Shown here: piece by piece, positions 1 through 4,872 of the stretch
Layout: each line of letters starts with the position of its first letter
How positions within the stretch are numbered: the stretch's first letter is position 1
IMG/VR virus record: IMGVR_UViG_3300007609_000045
Coordinates: 1-40,184 of that record
Direction: 5' to 3' (one strand)
Origin: a virus
Length of the DNA stretch: 40,184 nt
Translations under genes and position numbers: made by a program
Notes under the pieces: generated by a model
Told to the model about the DNA's origin: nothing
The model's input: only the letters and a program-made list of their open reading frames with translations
The model's database searches: none

Positions 1-339
1 CGTATTGCGTTTGCTCCGGAGTTTATCGCACGTGATCAGCACGAGGCAAGTCTTACAAAAACTATCCGTATTGAGTACCGTGACAGCCGTCACATTGAGC
101 CTGTTGGCGCAACTGTAGAAGGTGTAATTGAAATACTGGACAAGCGTTACAGCAGTCAGTGGGAGAGCTACAACTACGTAGGTGTAGTTGACGGCAACCT
201 AGTTAGCTTCATGAACAAGTACGAACACGCTGTAGGTGCTCGCAAGCGTCTTAAAGCTAAAGTAAAGTCGCATACAAAGAATCGTATGTTCAGCGCAGAC
301 GAAACACGTCTTAACTATGTAAAACTATACAAGGTATAA
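1..339 (+). CDS. C-terminal end of an unrecognised protein (5' partial)
   Basis: The frame is open from the first base of the window to a TAA, giving the last 112 residues of a protein whose start lies outside. The fragment is rich in basic residues towards its end (an Arg/Lys-rich stretch around residues 80-95) and has no visible membrane segment. I do not recognise the family. It is followed after 10 bases by the next gene, which has a good ribosome binding site (AAGGAG), so it probably belongs to the same operon as the small genes downstream. Confidence 0.75.
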   Translation, partial: RIAFAPEFIARDQHEASLTKTIRIEYRDSRHIEPVGATVEGVIEILDKRYSSQWESYNYVGVVDGNLVSFMNKYEHAVGARKRLKAKVKSHTKNRMFSADETRLNYVKLYKV

Positions 340-349
340 GGAGATTAAA

Positions 350-625
350 ATGCCTAGAGTATGGAAACACTTTCTTAAAAATCTTGCAGTCCCAGTAGGT
401 GTTGCTGTATACGTTTGGAGTGTAATAGCATTAGCAGTTTATATTGAAAAAAACGTTTATGAAGGCGGCGCTATTATTACAGCACTGATATTTATGATTC
501 TTCCTTTTTTTGCTTTTCTAATTCGCGACATGTGGCGTGATGCTAAACAGAAAGTCGAGCGGGAAAACCAAGAACTGATGCGTAACCTTAACGGCGACGA
601 TCGATCTGACTTATACGAAAATTAA
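350..625 (+). CDS. small two-helix membrane protein
   Basis: A 91-residue protein with two hydrophobic segments, at about residues 12-32 and 39-59, then a charged C-terminal tail of about 30 residues. This predicts an inner-membrane protein with a short turn between helices and a cytoplasmic tail. The start has AAGGAG a few bases upstream. No family is recognised. It sits in a run of closely spaced small genes leading to the ClpP gene and is probably co-transcribed with them. Confidence 0.7.
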   Translation: MPRVWKHFLKNLAVPVGVAVYVWSVIALAVYIEKNVYEGGAIITALIFMILPFFAFLIRDMWRDAKQKVERENQELMRNLNGDDRSDLYEN

Positions 626-636
626 GGAAACAACTA

Positions 637-828
637 ATGGAAATGTGGGTAAACGAATTTTGGATTTTTATTGCATATATTATTGGTACTGCGTTTGGCT
701 GGTACATTAAATCTACTAACGATGCTGGAGCTGTTATTGATGCATTGATTGAAAAAGGGTATCTTAAAACTCAAGGCAAAGGAAAAGATATGAAAATTCT
801 TAAATGGGACGAATCTGAAAATGATTAA
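637..828 (+). CDS. small membrane-anchored protein
   Basis: A 63-residue protein with one N-terminal hydrophobic segment (about residues 5-24) followed by a short soluble tail containing a lysine-rich patch. AAGGAA lies just upstream of the ATG. Its end overlaps the next gene by 8 bases, typical of translationally coupled phage genes. A reverse-strand frame spans the same region but lacks comparable start signals. Function unknown. Confidence 0.65.
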   Translation: MEMWVNEFWIFIAYIIGTAFGWYIKSTNDAGAVIDALIEKGYLKTQGKGKDMKILKWDESEND

Positions 829-1054
829 ACACGAAGACACGTGCAAATTAAAAAACGTAGACACTAATATAGAAGTCGACGCTGAAGTTATGAATTTTAG
901 AGTAGAAGACGGGTTGACAGTAAGCGTTGCTGGTAATAAAATTGTATTGAAGTATAACAATAAAACAGGTGAATACTTTGGTAAAGCACTAGGCATGGAA
1001 TTCGTTTCCGATGGCCCAAAATATTATGATGTAAAACAAGGGAGACAACGTTAA
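821..1054 (+). CDS. hypothetical protein
   Basis: A 77-residue soluble protein that starts inside the end of the previous gene and ends on the first base of the ClpP start codon (overlapping TAATG). The sequence alternates hydrophobic and polar residues, suggesting a small beta-rich fold, but I recognise no family. Its support is the tight packing on both sides. Confidence 0.6.
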   Translation: MIKHEDTCKLKNVDTNIEVDAEVMNFRVEDGLTVSVAGNKIVLKYNNKTGEYFGKALGMEFVSDGPKYYDVKQGRQR

Positions 1055-1671
1055 TGGCACTAATTCCAATGGTGGTTGAAAAAGAAGCAAAAGGCGAACG
1101 AGCATACGACATTTATAGTCGGTTGCTAAAGGATCGTATTGTGATGTTAAACGGTCCAGTTGAAGATCACATGGCCAATGTAATTGTAGCACAGTTACTT
1201 TTTCTTGAATCACAAAATCCAGAGAAAACAATTAATCTGTATATTAATAGCCCAGGCGGTGCTGTAACAGCAGGACTTGCTATCTACGACACAATGCAGT
1301 ATATCAAATGCGATGTGCAAACTATTGTAATGGGCCAAGCATGTTCAATGGGTAGTTTCCTAGCACAAGCAGGTACAGCAGGCAAGCGTGTAGTGTTGCC
1401 AGAAAGCCGCACAATGATTCACCGTGTAAGTTCAGGTACACGTGGCACAAGCGGTAGCGTACATGTACAAGAACTTGAGTTTGAAGATGCAAAACGTGCA
1501 TTTGAAGAAAGTAAAAAGATTAACAAACGCCTAACCGAACTGTATGTAAAACACAACACAGCAGGCAAAGGCTACGAAGAGCTATTTGAAACAATGAAGT
1601 TTGATACATTCTTAACAGCAGAAGAAGCTGTAGAATATGGTCTTGCTGATAAAGTGGCAGAAGCACGTTAA
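1054..1671 (+). CDS. clpP: ATP-dependent Clp protease proteolytic subunit ClpP
   Basis: 205 residues, the usual length for mature bacterial ClpP. The serine-protease triad is visible: Ser98 in the GQACSMGSF motif, His123 in MIHR, and Asp184 in the [16 protein letters not shown] region. ClpP forms a barrel-shaped peptidase fed by an AAA+ unfoldase (ClpX or ClpA). No unfoldase gene is seen in this window, so the subunit may use the host's unfoldase, mix into host ClpP rings, or serve in capsid maturation; these are inferences. The start has GGGAG upstream. Its TAA overlaps the ATG of the next small gene (TAATG). Confidence 0.95.
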   Translation: MALIPMVVEKEAKGERAYDIYSRLLKDRIVMLNGPVEDHMANVIVAQLLFLESQNPEKTINLYINSPGGAVTAGLAIYDTMQYIKCDVQTIVMGQACSMGSFLAQAGTAGKRVVLPESRTMIHRVSSGTRGTSGSVHVQELEFEDAKRAFEESKKINKRLTELYVKHNTAGKGYEELFETMKFDTFLTAEEAVEYGLADKVAEAR

Positions 1672-1826
1672 TGAGCGAATGGCACGGAGGTAAAGGTGAT
1701 GGAAAACGAAAAGGTGCAGACGATGCAAAGTACAGAGACAACTACGAACGAATCTTTGGTGAGCGAAACAGTAGCAAGTCTAAAAGGGATTCCGACCAAA
1801 GAGGATCTAGAAAAGATACTTCGTGA
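1671..1826 (+). CDS. small HGGKG-motif phage protein
   Basis: A 51-residue basic, hydrophilic protein. It starts with an ATG overlapping the ClpP stop, and its first residues are [10 protein letters not shown], followed by a D-N-Y-x-R-I-F-G segment. Short 'HGGKG ... YxxxWxxIFG' proteins are familiar small genes in tailed phages, usually of unknown function. The last 128 bases overlap the next gene in another frame. The two Gly codons of HGGKG also form that gene's Shine-Dalgarno sequence. Confidence 0.7.
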   Translation: MSEWHGGKGDGKRKGADDAKYRDNYERIFGERNSSKSKRDSDQRGSRKDTS

Positions 1827-2055
1827 AGAACTAGTTGAAGTTACTTTTCTAAAATTAGACGGCGACAAACGTGTAATGACATGCACATTAATGGATTCTA
1901 TTAAGCCTGTTGTAGAAAATAAAGAATCATCTAAAACTCGCAAGACGTCTGATAAAACATGCTCGGTTTGGGACATTAATGCCAAGGGATGGCGAAGCTT
2001 TCGATATGACCGAGTGCAGGAAGTAAAAATTAAATCACCAGAGGATGTGCAATAG
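1699..2055 (+). CDS. Sm/SH3-like small barrel protein (DUF2693-type)
   Basis: 118 residues from the ATG at 1699; a GTG three bases earlier is an alternative. GGAGG at 1686-1690 gives an 8-base spacing to the ATG and supports this start. The C-terminal half carries the pattern 'LDGDKRVMTCTL ... VWD ... GWRSFRYDRVQEV' seen in a family of small T4-like phage proteins with an Sm-like/SH3-like barrel (DUF2693/WYL_2). The first 40 residues are hydrophilic, longer than I expect for the family, and lie in the overlap with the HGGKG gene. Function unknown. Confidence 0.7.
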   Translation: MENEKVQTMQSTETTTNESLVSETVASLKGIPTKEDLEKILREELVEVTFLKLDGDKRVMTCTLMDSIKPVVENKESSKTRKTSDKTCSVWDINAKGWRSFRYDRVQEVKIKSPEDVQ

Positions 2056-2651
2056 TGTTAATGCACAATCTATTTCCTACTCTTGTAGCAGAGTTTGATC
2101 TTTCTGATCAAGTCGATAACGATGTGATTATGAAGAAAATTCAAATTAGCGGACTACAGATGCACGGAGTCTTAGAGAAAGGACTTAGCAGCTATATTGG
2201 AGGATATGATTGTGCTCTTACAAGGTTAGCGATGGCTGATTTACGACAATCAATTGATGCTTGTTTGCGTGTGTATTGCGATCAGGCAGGAATACAACAA
2301 AACACTATTGTAAACAGTTGGTGTAATGTTCTCAAAGAAGGCGGCAAAGTTAAAAGACATCGACATGAAAAGAGTGTATTAAGTGGAGCATACTATCCAA
2401 CTAGTGATCCAGATGATTGTGCGTTAATAATTGAAAATCCTACTACAGTTTTTAAGATGTCAGAAACCAAACAGCATGATACAGAATATAATATAGAAAA
2501 TGTTGCAATACCAACTAAAGCAGGAAAATTAATAATTTGGCCTAGTTATCTTTATCATGAGACTCAAAGAAACTCTAGTGACGAAAGATACACTATTAGT
2601 TTTAACACATTAGACCAATCATATATTGATGTTTCTACTTTAATGAGGTAG
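2055..2651 (+). CDS. putative 2-oxoglutarate/Fe(II)-dependent oxygenase
   Basis: 198 residues from a GTG that overlaps the previous stop codon; ATG at 2061 is an alternative start. The pattern fits the small 2OG-Fe(II) oxygenases common in marine T4-like phages. It has His102 and His104 in RHRHEKSVLSGAYYP, a second metal-ligand His168 in WPSYLYHET, and Arg178 in ERYTISFN to bind 2-oxoglutarate. Such enzymes hydroxylate an amino acid, protein or other substrate using O2 and 2-oxoglutarate; the substrate here cannot be told. The gene ends the first block, before the promoter of the tRNA cluster. Confidence 0.8.
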   Translation: MLMHNLFPTLVAEFDLSDQVDNDVIMKKIQISGLQMHGVLEKGLSSYIGGYDCALTRLAMADLRQSIDACLRVYCDQAGIQQNTIVNSWCNVLKEGGKVKRHRHEKSVLSGAYYPTSDPDDCALIIENPTTVFKMSETKQHDTEYNIENVAIPTKAGKLIIWPSYLYHETQRNSSDERYTISFNTLDQSYIDVSTLMR

Positions 2652-2671
2652 TTTTTAGAAAAAACTAAAAA
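2652..2671 (+). terminator. weak AT-rich hairpin after the oxygenase gene
   Basis: TTTTTAG (2652-2658) and CTAAAAA (2665-2671) can pair around a six-A loop right after the oxygenase stop codon. It has almost no G-C pairs and no separate T tract, so it is at best a weak terminator. Confidence 0.25.
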
Positions 2672-2677
2672 TAGTAG

Positions 2678-2706
2678 TTGACAAATACTAAATAAATTGC
2701 TATTAT
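2678..2706 (+). promoter_or_regulatory. host-type promoter of the tRNA cluster
   Basis: TTGACA (2678-2683), 17 bases, then TATTAT (2701-2706), overlapping TATAAT at 2704-2709. It lies 45 bases upstream of the first tRNA. The 17-bp spacer matches the other host-type promoters in the window. Confidence 0.75.
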
Positions 2707-2750
2707 AATTAAGTAAGCTAAAAAGTTTACAACGTTATTTAAAGGAACAT

Positions 2751-2841
2751 GGAGATGTGGCAGAGTGGTCGATCGCGCTCCCCTGCTAAGGGAGTATACG
2801 TTAATAGCGTATCGAGGGTTCGAATCCCTCCATCTCCGCCA
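2751..2841 (+). tRNA. tRNA-Ser(GCU)
   Basis: Seven-base acceptor stem GGAGATG/CATCTCC, anticodon GCT at 2785-2787, a long variable arm (class II, as expected for Ser), T-loop TTCGAAT and encoded CCA. First gene of the cluster. Confidence 0.95.
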
Positions 2842-2847
2842 TAAATA
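2840..2847 (+). promoter_or_regulatory. possible late promoter element between tRNA genes
   Basis: CATAAATA matches the NATAAATA late-promoter pattern and lies between tRNA-Ser and tRNA-Leu. It overlaps the tRNA CCA, so it may be a chance match. Confidence 0.3.
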
Positions 2848-2855
2848 TGATATTT

Positions 2856-2932
2856 GCCGCTGTAGCCCAATTGGCAGAGGCGTCTGGTTTAGGTCCAGAA
2901 GGTTGGGGGTTCGACTCCCTCCAGCGGCACCA
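2856..2932 (+). tRNA. tRNA-Leu(UAG) with short variable loop
   Basis: Acceptor GCCGCTG/CAGCGGC, anticodon stem TCTGG/CCAGA with loop TTTAGGT (anticodon TAG), T-loop TTCGACT and encoded CCA. The variable region is only about five bases, whereas bacterial tRNA-Leu normally has a long variable arm. The identity is therefore from the anticodon alone. Confidence 0.85.
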
Positions 2933-2961
2933 AATATGTAGATTCGGTACTACTATAAAAA

Positions 2962-3055
2962 GACCTAGACACAAGCTCCTTAGGGAGACGGCGATAAAGG
3001 CCTGAACCGCCTGAAAGTAGTGAAAGATAGACATAGTTTATCAAGTAGCTAGGTC
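2962..3055 (+). ncRNA. cloverleaf-like structured element, candidate small RNA
   Basis: A 94-base segment closed by a perfect 7-bp stem, GACCTAG (2962-2968) with CTAGGTC (3049-3055). Inside are three short hairpins: CTCC/GGAG (2976-2987), GGCG/CGCC (2990-3011) and GATA/TATC (3026-3042). The layout recalls a tRNA, but there is no T-loop sequence, anticodon loop or CCA. No convincing protein frame covers it. It follows tRNA-Leu and would be transcribed with the cluster. By analogy, phage T4 carries stable RNAs of unknown role among its tRNAs. Confidence 0.45.
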
Positions 3056-3084
3056 GATGCATTGGTTAACCACTCACTCTTTGC

Positions 3085-3190
3085 ATTGTGTAAAAATTTT
3101 TAAGGGTTTTGTTCCCCTTGTAAAACAATTGAGCAAATGGTGCCCAGGAAAGGTAAACCTGAGTAAGTTTTAAAACTACTCATTTGGAGA
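3085..3190 (+). promoter_or_regulatory. structured leader of the secreted-protein gene
   Basis: Two folded units precede the ATG at 3196. First, ATTGT/ACAAT (3085-3089, 3125-3129) encloses AAGGG/CCCTT (3102-3119). Second, a three-way junction has closing stem CAAATG (3134-3139)/CATTTG (3181-3186), with hairpin CAGG/CCTG (3145-3161) and hairpin AGTA-GTT/AAC-TACT (3162-3180). The Shine-Dalgarno GGAG (3187-3190) directly abuts the closing stem, so folding could affect ribosome access. I recognise no known riboswitch class. Confidence 0.45.
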
Positions 3191-3195
3191 GAAAA

Positions 3196-3504
3196 ATGAA
3201 ATACCTATTGGCGATGTTTTTGCTCATCGCCTCACCAGCAAAAGCAGAAGTATATGACGTTCCAGTTGATTGCGCTAAAACAGAGATAGTACTTGACTTT
3301 ATAAAACAAGAGTACAACGAAGAACTAATATTTCTAAGTGAAGGCATTGCTGAGGGAAATGACAGCTTACTGTATTCGTCACTGTGGATAAACACAGAAA
3401 CACAGTCTTGGAGCTTTATAGTTGTGAATAAAGATAATGACATAGCCTGTGTGTTTGCCGCTGGCAAGACATTTCAGTTTTATGAACCAGGACAGCGTAT
3501 TTAA
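3196..3504 (+). CDS. small secreted or periplasmic protein
   Basis: 102 residues starting at ATG 3196. A TTG at 3184 would add four residues but would place the start inside the Shine-Dalgarno region. Residues 1-17 form a classic signal peptide (hydrophobic core LLAMFLLIASP, cleavage expected after AKA), so the protein should be exported. The mature part is acidic with two cysteines. No family is recognised. It is an isolated protein gene between tRNA-Leu and tRNA-Gly, behind a strongly folded leader, and an exported product suggests a role at the cell envelope. Confidence 0.75.
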   Translation: MKYLLAMFLLIASPAKAEVYDVPVDCAKTEIVLDFIKQEYNEELIFLSEGIAEGNDSLLYSSLWINTETQSWSFIVVNKDNDIACVFAAGKTFQFYEPGQRI

Positions 3505-3511
3505 AAATATT

Positions 3512-3586
3512 GCGGGTATCGTATAATGGTTATTACAAAGCGTTGCCAACGCTTAGATGCGAGTTCGATTCTCGCTACCCGCTCCA
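3512..3586 (+). tRNA. tRNA-Gly(GCC)
   Basis: Acceptor GCGGGTA/TACCCGC, anticodon loop TTGCCAA (anticodon GCC), T-loop TTCGATT, encoded CCA. It begins seven bases after the secreted-protein gene. Confidence 0.95.
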
Positions 3587-3593
3587 GAAAAAA

Positions 3594-3601
3594 GATAAAT
3601 A
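3594..3601 (+). promoter_or_regulatory. possible late promoter element
   Basis: GATAAATA just after tRNA-Gly and before the host-type promoter at 3618. It matches the late pattern, but no gene start follows closely. Confidence 0.3.
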
Positions 3602-3617
3602 AAAAGGTAAAAAGAGG

Positions 3618-3646
3618 TTGACAAACAGAGTCAACGAGGTTAATAT
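3618..3646 (+). promoter_or_regulatory. host-type promoter of a candidate small RNA
   Basis: TTGACA (3618-3623), exactly 17 bases, TAATAT (3641-3646). Transcription should begin near 3653. Confidence 0.75.
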
Positions 3647-3652
3647 AACACT

Positions 3653-3809
3653 ATGATGAACAAAACGATGCATAAGAACACAACAGAGGTCCAGTCGAAT
3701 CCGGCGGGGATGTTCTGTGGTTGGATTTATGATCGTGGGAGTTCCGTATAGTTTAGTTAAGTTAACAGATTATACGGAACCCCGAAGTAGAAATACTCCG
3801 GGGTTTTTT
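3653..3809 (+). ncRNA. candidate independently transcribed small RNA (~157 nt)
   Basis: A self-contained unit with its own promoter and an intrinsic terminator. Within it, GTTCCGTATA (3741-3750) pairs perfectly with TATACGGAAC (3771-3780). A 5' segment can pair AGAACA with TGTTCT around a GC-rich loop. An ATG at about the expected start would open a 32-codon frame (3653-3751), but it has no Shine-Dalgarno and runs into the hairpin, so a non-coding role is favoured. No known RNA family is recognised. It lies between tRNA-Gly and the 19-bp-stem elements. Confidence 0.6.
3778..3809 (+). terminator. intrinsic terminator
   Basis: A G-C-rich stem (ACCCCG with CGGGGT, continuing AGTA/TACT) closes on a GAAA tetraloop at 3790-3793 and is followed by six Ts (3804-3809). 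This is the clearest Rho-independent terminator in the window. Its first bases overlap the end of the preceding 10-bp hairpin. Confidence 0.85.
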
Positions 3810-3893
3810 AATGCAAGTGCAAATGGTAACGCGAACCTACAAGCACTATAAAAAATAAATGGGCGGCGGCCTGGATGTTACAAGATAGGTCAA

Positions 3894-3910
3894 GCTGGGG
3901 ATAGCCCAGC
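3894..3910 (+). other. GC-rich hairpin before the tRNA-like element
   Basis: GCTGGG (3894-3899) pairs perfectly with CCCAGC (3905-3910) around a GATAG loop. There is no T tract, so it is not a typical terminator. In the flanking DNA, ATAGGT at 3885 and again at 3958 could each pair with GCCTAT at 3931, so alternative folds are possible. Confidence 0.4.
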
Positions 3911-3911
3911 A

Positions 3912-4011
3912 CTTATTATAAAGCACACTAGCCTATAGTAGCTACTAGGTCGTGGCGATAGGTGTTACAACACAAAAAACGGTTCGATTCCGTAGTGTGC
4001 TTTATAATAAG
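3912..4011 (+). ncRNA. tRNA-like element inside a 19-bp perfect inverted repeat
   Basis: A 19-base arm at 3912-3930 is perfectly complementary to 3993-4011. Within it lies a T-arm like those of the neighbouring tRNAs: ACGG, loop TTCGATT (3983-3989), CCGT. Set against this T-arm, AGCACAC/GTGTGCT (3922-3928, 3995-4001) occupies the acceptor-stem position. The 47 bases between do not form a normal D arm or anticodon arm, and no CCA follows, so this is not an ordinary tRNA. It may be a tRNA mimic, a decayed tRNA, or part of a larger RNA. Confidence 0.5.
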
Positions 4012-4012
4012 G

Positions 4013-4041
4013 TTGACAAAACAATAACACGACTTTATACT
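4013..4041 (+). promoter_or_regulatory. host-type promoter of the long-stem RNA
   Basis: TTGACA (4013-4018), 17 bases, TATACT (4036-4041). It begins two bases after the tRNA-like hairpin; transcription should start near 4048. Confidence 0.8.
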
Positions 4042-4047
4042 GTGTAT

Positions 4048-4230
4048 AACAGTTAGAGAAAATACATTAGAAAGTGTGCTTAGGGTTGAGTTCAGTGTGG
4101 TAACCCCAGCGTGAACTGTAAGTGTCCTAGCTCGTCGTAGAGGATTAGCTACCTTGTAGACGCATTAGACAGACCCTGCCAAATCCTAGGCTATCGGGCA
4201 ATAAAAATAAGCACACTTTCTAATGTGTTT
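4048..4230 (+). ncRNA. candidate small RNA closed by a 19-bp stem, with an internal pseudoknot
   Basis: 4064-4082 and 4208-4226 are perfectly complementary over 19 bases, and the stem extends further with one G-T pair. In the 125-base interior, GGGTT (4083-4087) pairs with AACCC (4102-4106), while AGTTCA (4089-4094) pairs with TGAACT (4112-4117). These two stems cross, as in an H-type pseudoknot. A further stem AGGATT/AATCCT is possible. The arms share the nine-base sequence AGTGTGCTT/AAGCACACT with the upstream tRNA-like element, in swapped order. No protein frame or known RNA family is recognised. Confidence 0.55.
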
Positions 4231-4416
4231 TAGTATAGGCATTAGGGTTTGCGCTCTTAGAGTTCCCCTATTGTGATGATCCTGAGTATGATTTTAAACT
4301 GCTTGTTCCTGCTCTGTTTAGGCATCAGGCTTGTAAGACCTAATGGCTTTTAACGATTAACAAATGCCGGCCGGCCACACCTGAGCAAGTGTGGATGAAA
4401 CTGCTCATTAGTTTAT
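4231..4416 (+). other. further structured non-coding stretch before tRNA-Asn
   Basis: No protein or tRNA gene is seen here. CATTAGG (4240-4246) can pair with CCTAATG (4339-4345), competing with TAGGG/CCCTA (4243-4270). A firm hairpin, CCACAC (4375-4380) with GTGTGG (4389-4394), follows a GGCCGGCC palindrome. It may be the tail of the long-stem RNA transcript or a separate RNA. Confidence 0.35.
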
Positions 4417-4492
4417 TGCCTGATAGCTCAGTTGGTAGAGCAGGAGACTGTTAATCTCTTGGTCGCAGGTTCGAGTCCTGCTCGGGCAGCCA
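4417..4492 (+). tRNA. tRNA-Asn(GUU)
   Basis: Acceptor TGCCTGA/TCGGGCA (one wobble), anticodon GTT in loop CTGTTAA, T-loop TTCGAGT, encoded CCA. Confidence 0.95.
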
Positions 4493-4493
4493 C

Positions 4494-4573
4494 TTTCGTG
4501 GGTTAAGTGTAGTGATCTGGACTGTGGGGTAACCCGGTCGACACGAAACGGTGGAGCGAGGCACCGTCTACAC
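4494..4573 (+). ncRNA. structured element with possible pseudoknot between tRNA genes
   Basis: TTTCGTG (4494-4500) pairs with CACGAAA (4542-4548) and encloses GGTT/AACC (4501-4504, 4531-4534). A second hairpin is CGGTG/CACCG (4549-4566). GTGTAG (4507-4512), in the loop of the first, can pair with CTACAC (4568-4573) beyond the second, forming a crossing stem. GGGTT followed by GTGNGGTAACCC is also present in the element at 4083-4106, suggesting related RNAs. It would be transcribed with the flanking tRNAs. Confidence 0.5.
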
Positions 4574-4590
4574 GCTGTCGCCAAATTTAC

Positions 4591-4666
4591 GCCACGGTGG
4601 CTCGAACAGTTAGGCAGAGGACTGCAAATCCTTACTATGCAGGTGCAACTCCTGTCCGTGGCTCCA
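4591..4666 (+). tRNA. tRNA-Cys(GCA)
   Basis: Acceptor GCCACGG/CCGTGGC, anticodon GCA in loop CTGCAAA, encoded CCA. The T-loop reads TGCAACT, with G in place of the usual second T. Confidence 0.92.
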
Positions 4667-4670
4667 ATAT

Positions 4671-4747
4671 CGGGGTTTAGCTCAGTCTGGTAGAGTGCAT
4701 GCTTTGGGAGCATGATGTCGTTGGTTCGAATCCAGCAATCCCGACCA
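4671..4747 (+). tRNA. tRNA-Pro(UGG)
   Basis: Acceptor CGGGGTT/AATCCCG, anticodon stem CATGC/GCATG with loop TTTGGGA (anticodon TGG), T-loop TTCGAAT, encoded CCA. Confidence 0.95.
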
Positions 4748-4753
4748 TTTTAT

Positions 4754-4830
4754 TCCGGATTAGCTCAGTTGGAAGAGCGGCGGTCTCCAAAACCGCGTCT
4801 GCGGGGGTTCGAGTCCCTCATCCGGAGCCA
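4754..4830 (+). tRNA. tRNA-Trp(CCA)
   Basis: Acceptor TCCGGAT/ATCCGGA, anticodon CCA in loop CTCCAAA, T-loop TTCGAGT, encoded CCA end. Confidence 0.95.
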
Positions 4831-4872
4831 TTTAAAGGAATGACTGCGCCTTAAAGACAGTCCCAAGTTTGC

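Noticed and set aside
634-996. 120-codon reverse-strand frame over two small genes
   Set aside because: It lies opposite well-packed forward genes with ribosome sites, has low-complexity Ser/Phe/Leu composition and no start signals.
3653-3751. 32-codon frame at the predicted start of the small RNA
   Set aside because: No ribosome site; it ends inside the hairpin arm. Kept only as a low-probability leaderless peptide.
3912-4011. An ordinary tRNA gene
   Set aside because: No anticodon arm and no CCA can be fitted, and the acceptor stem continues to 19 bp.
3653-4416. A tmRNA, RNase P RNA or hammerhead ribozyme
   Set aside because: I looked for a tag frame, the tmRNA acceptor with CCA, RNase P signature sequences and the hammerhead CTGANGA...GAAA core; none was found.
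4408-4713. Reverse-strand frame across tRNA-Asn, tRNA-Cys and tRNA-Pro
   Set aside because: It is an artefact of reading through tRNA genes.
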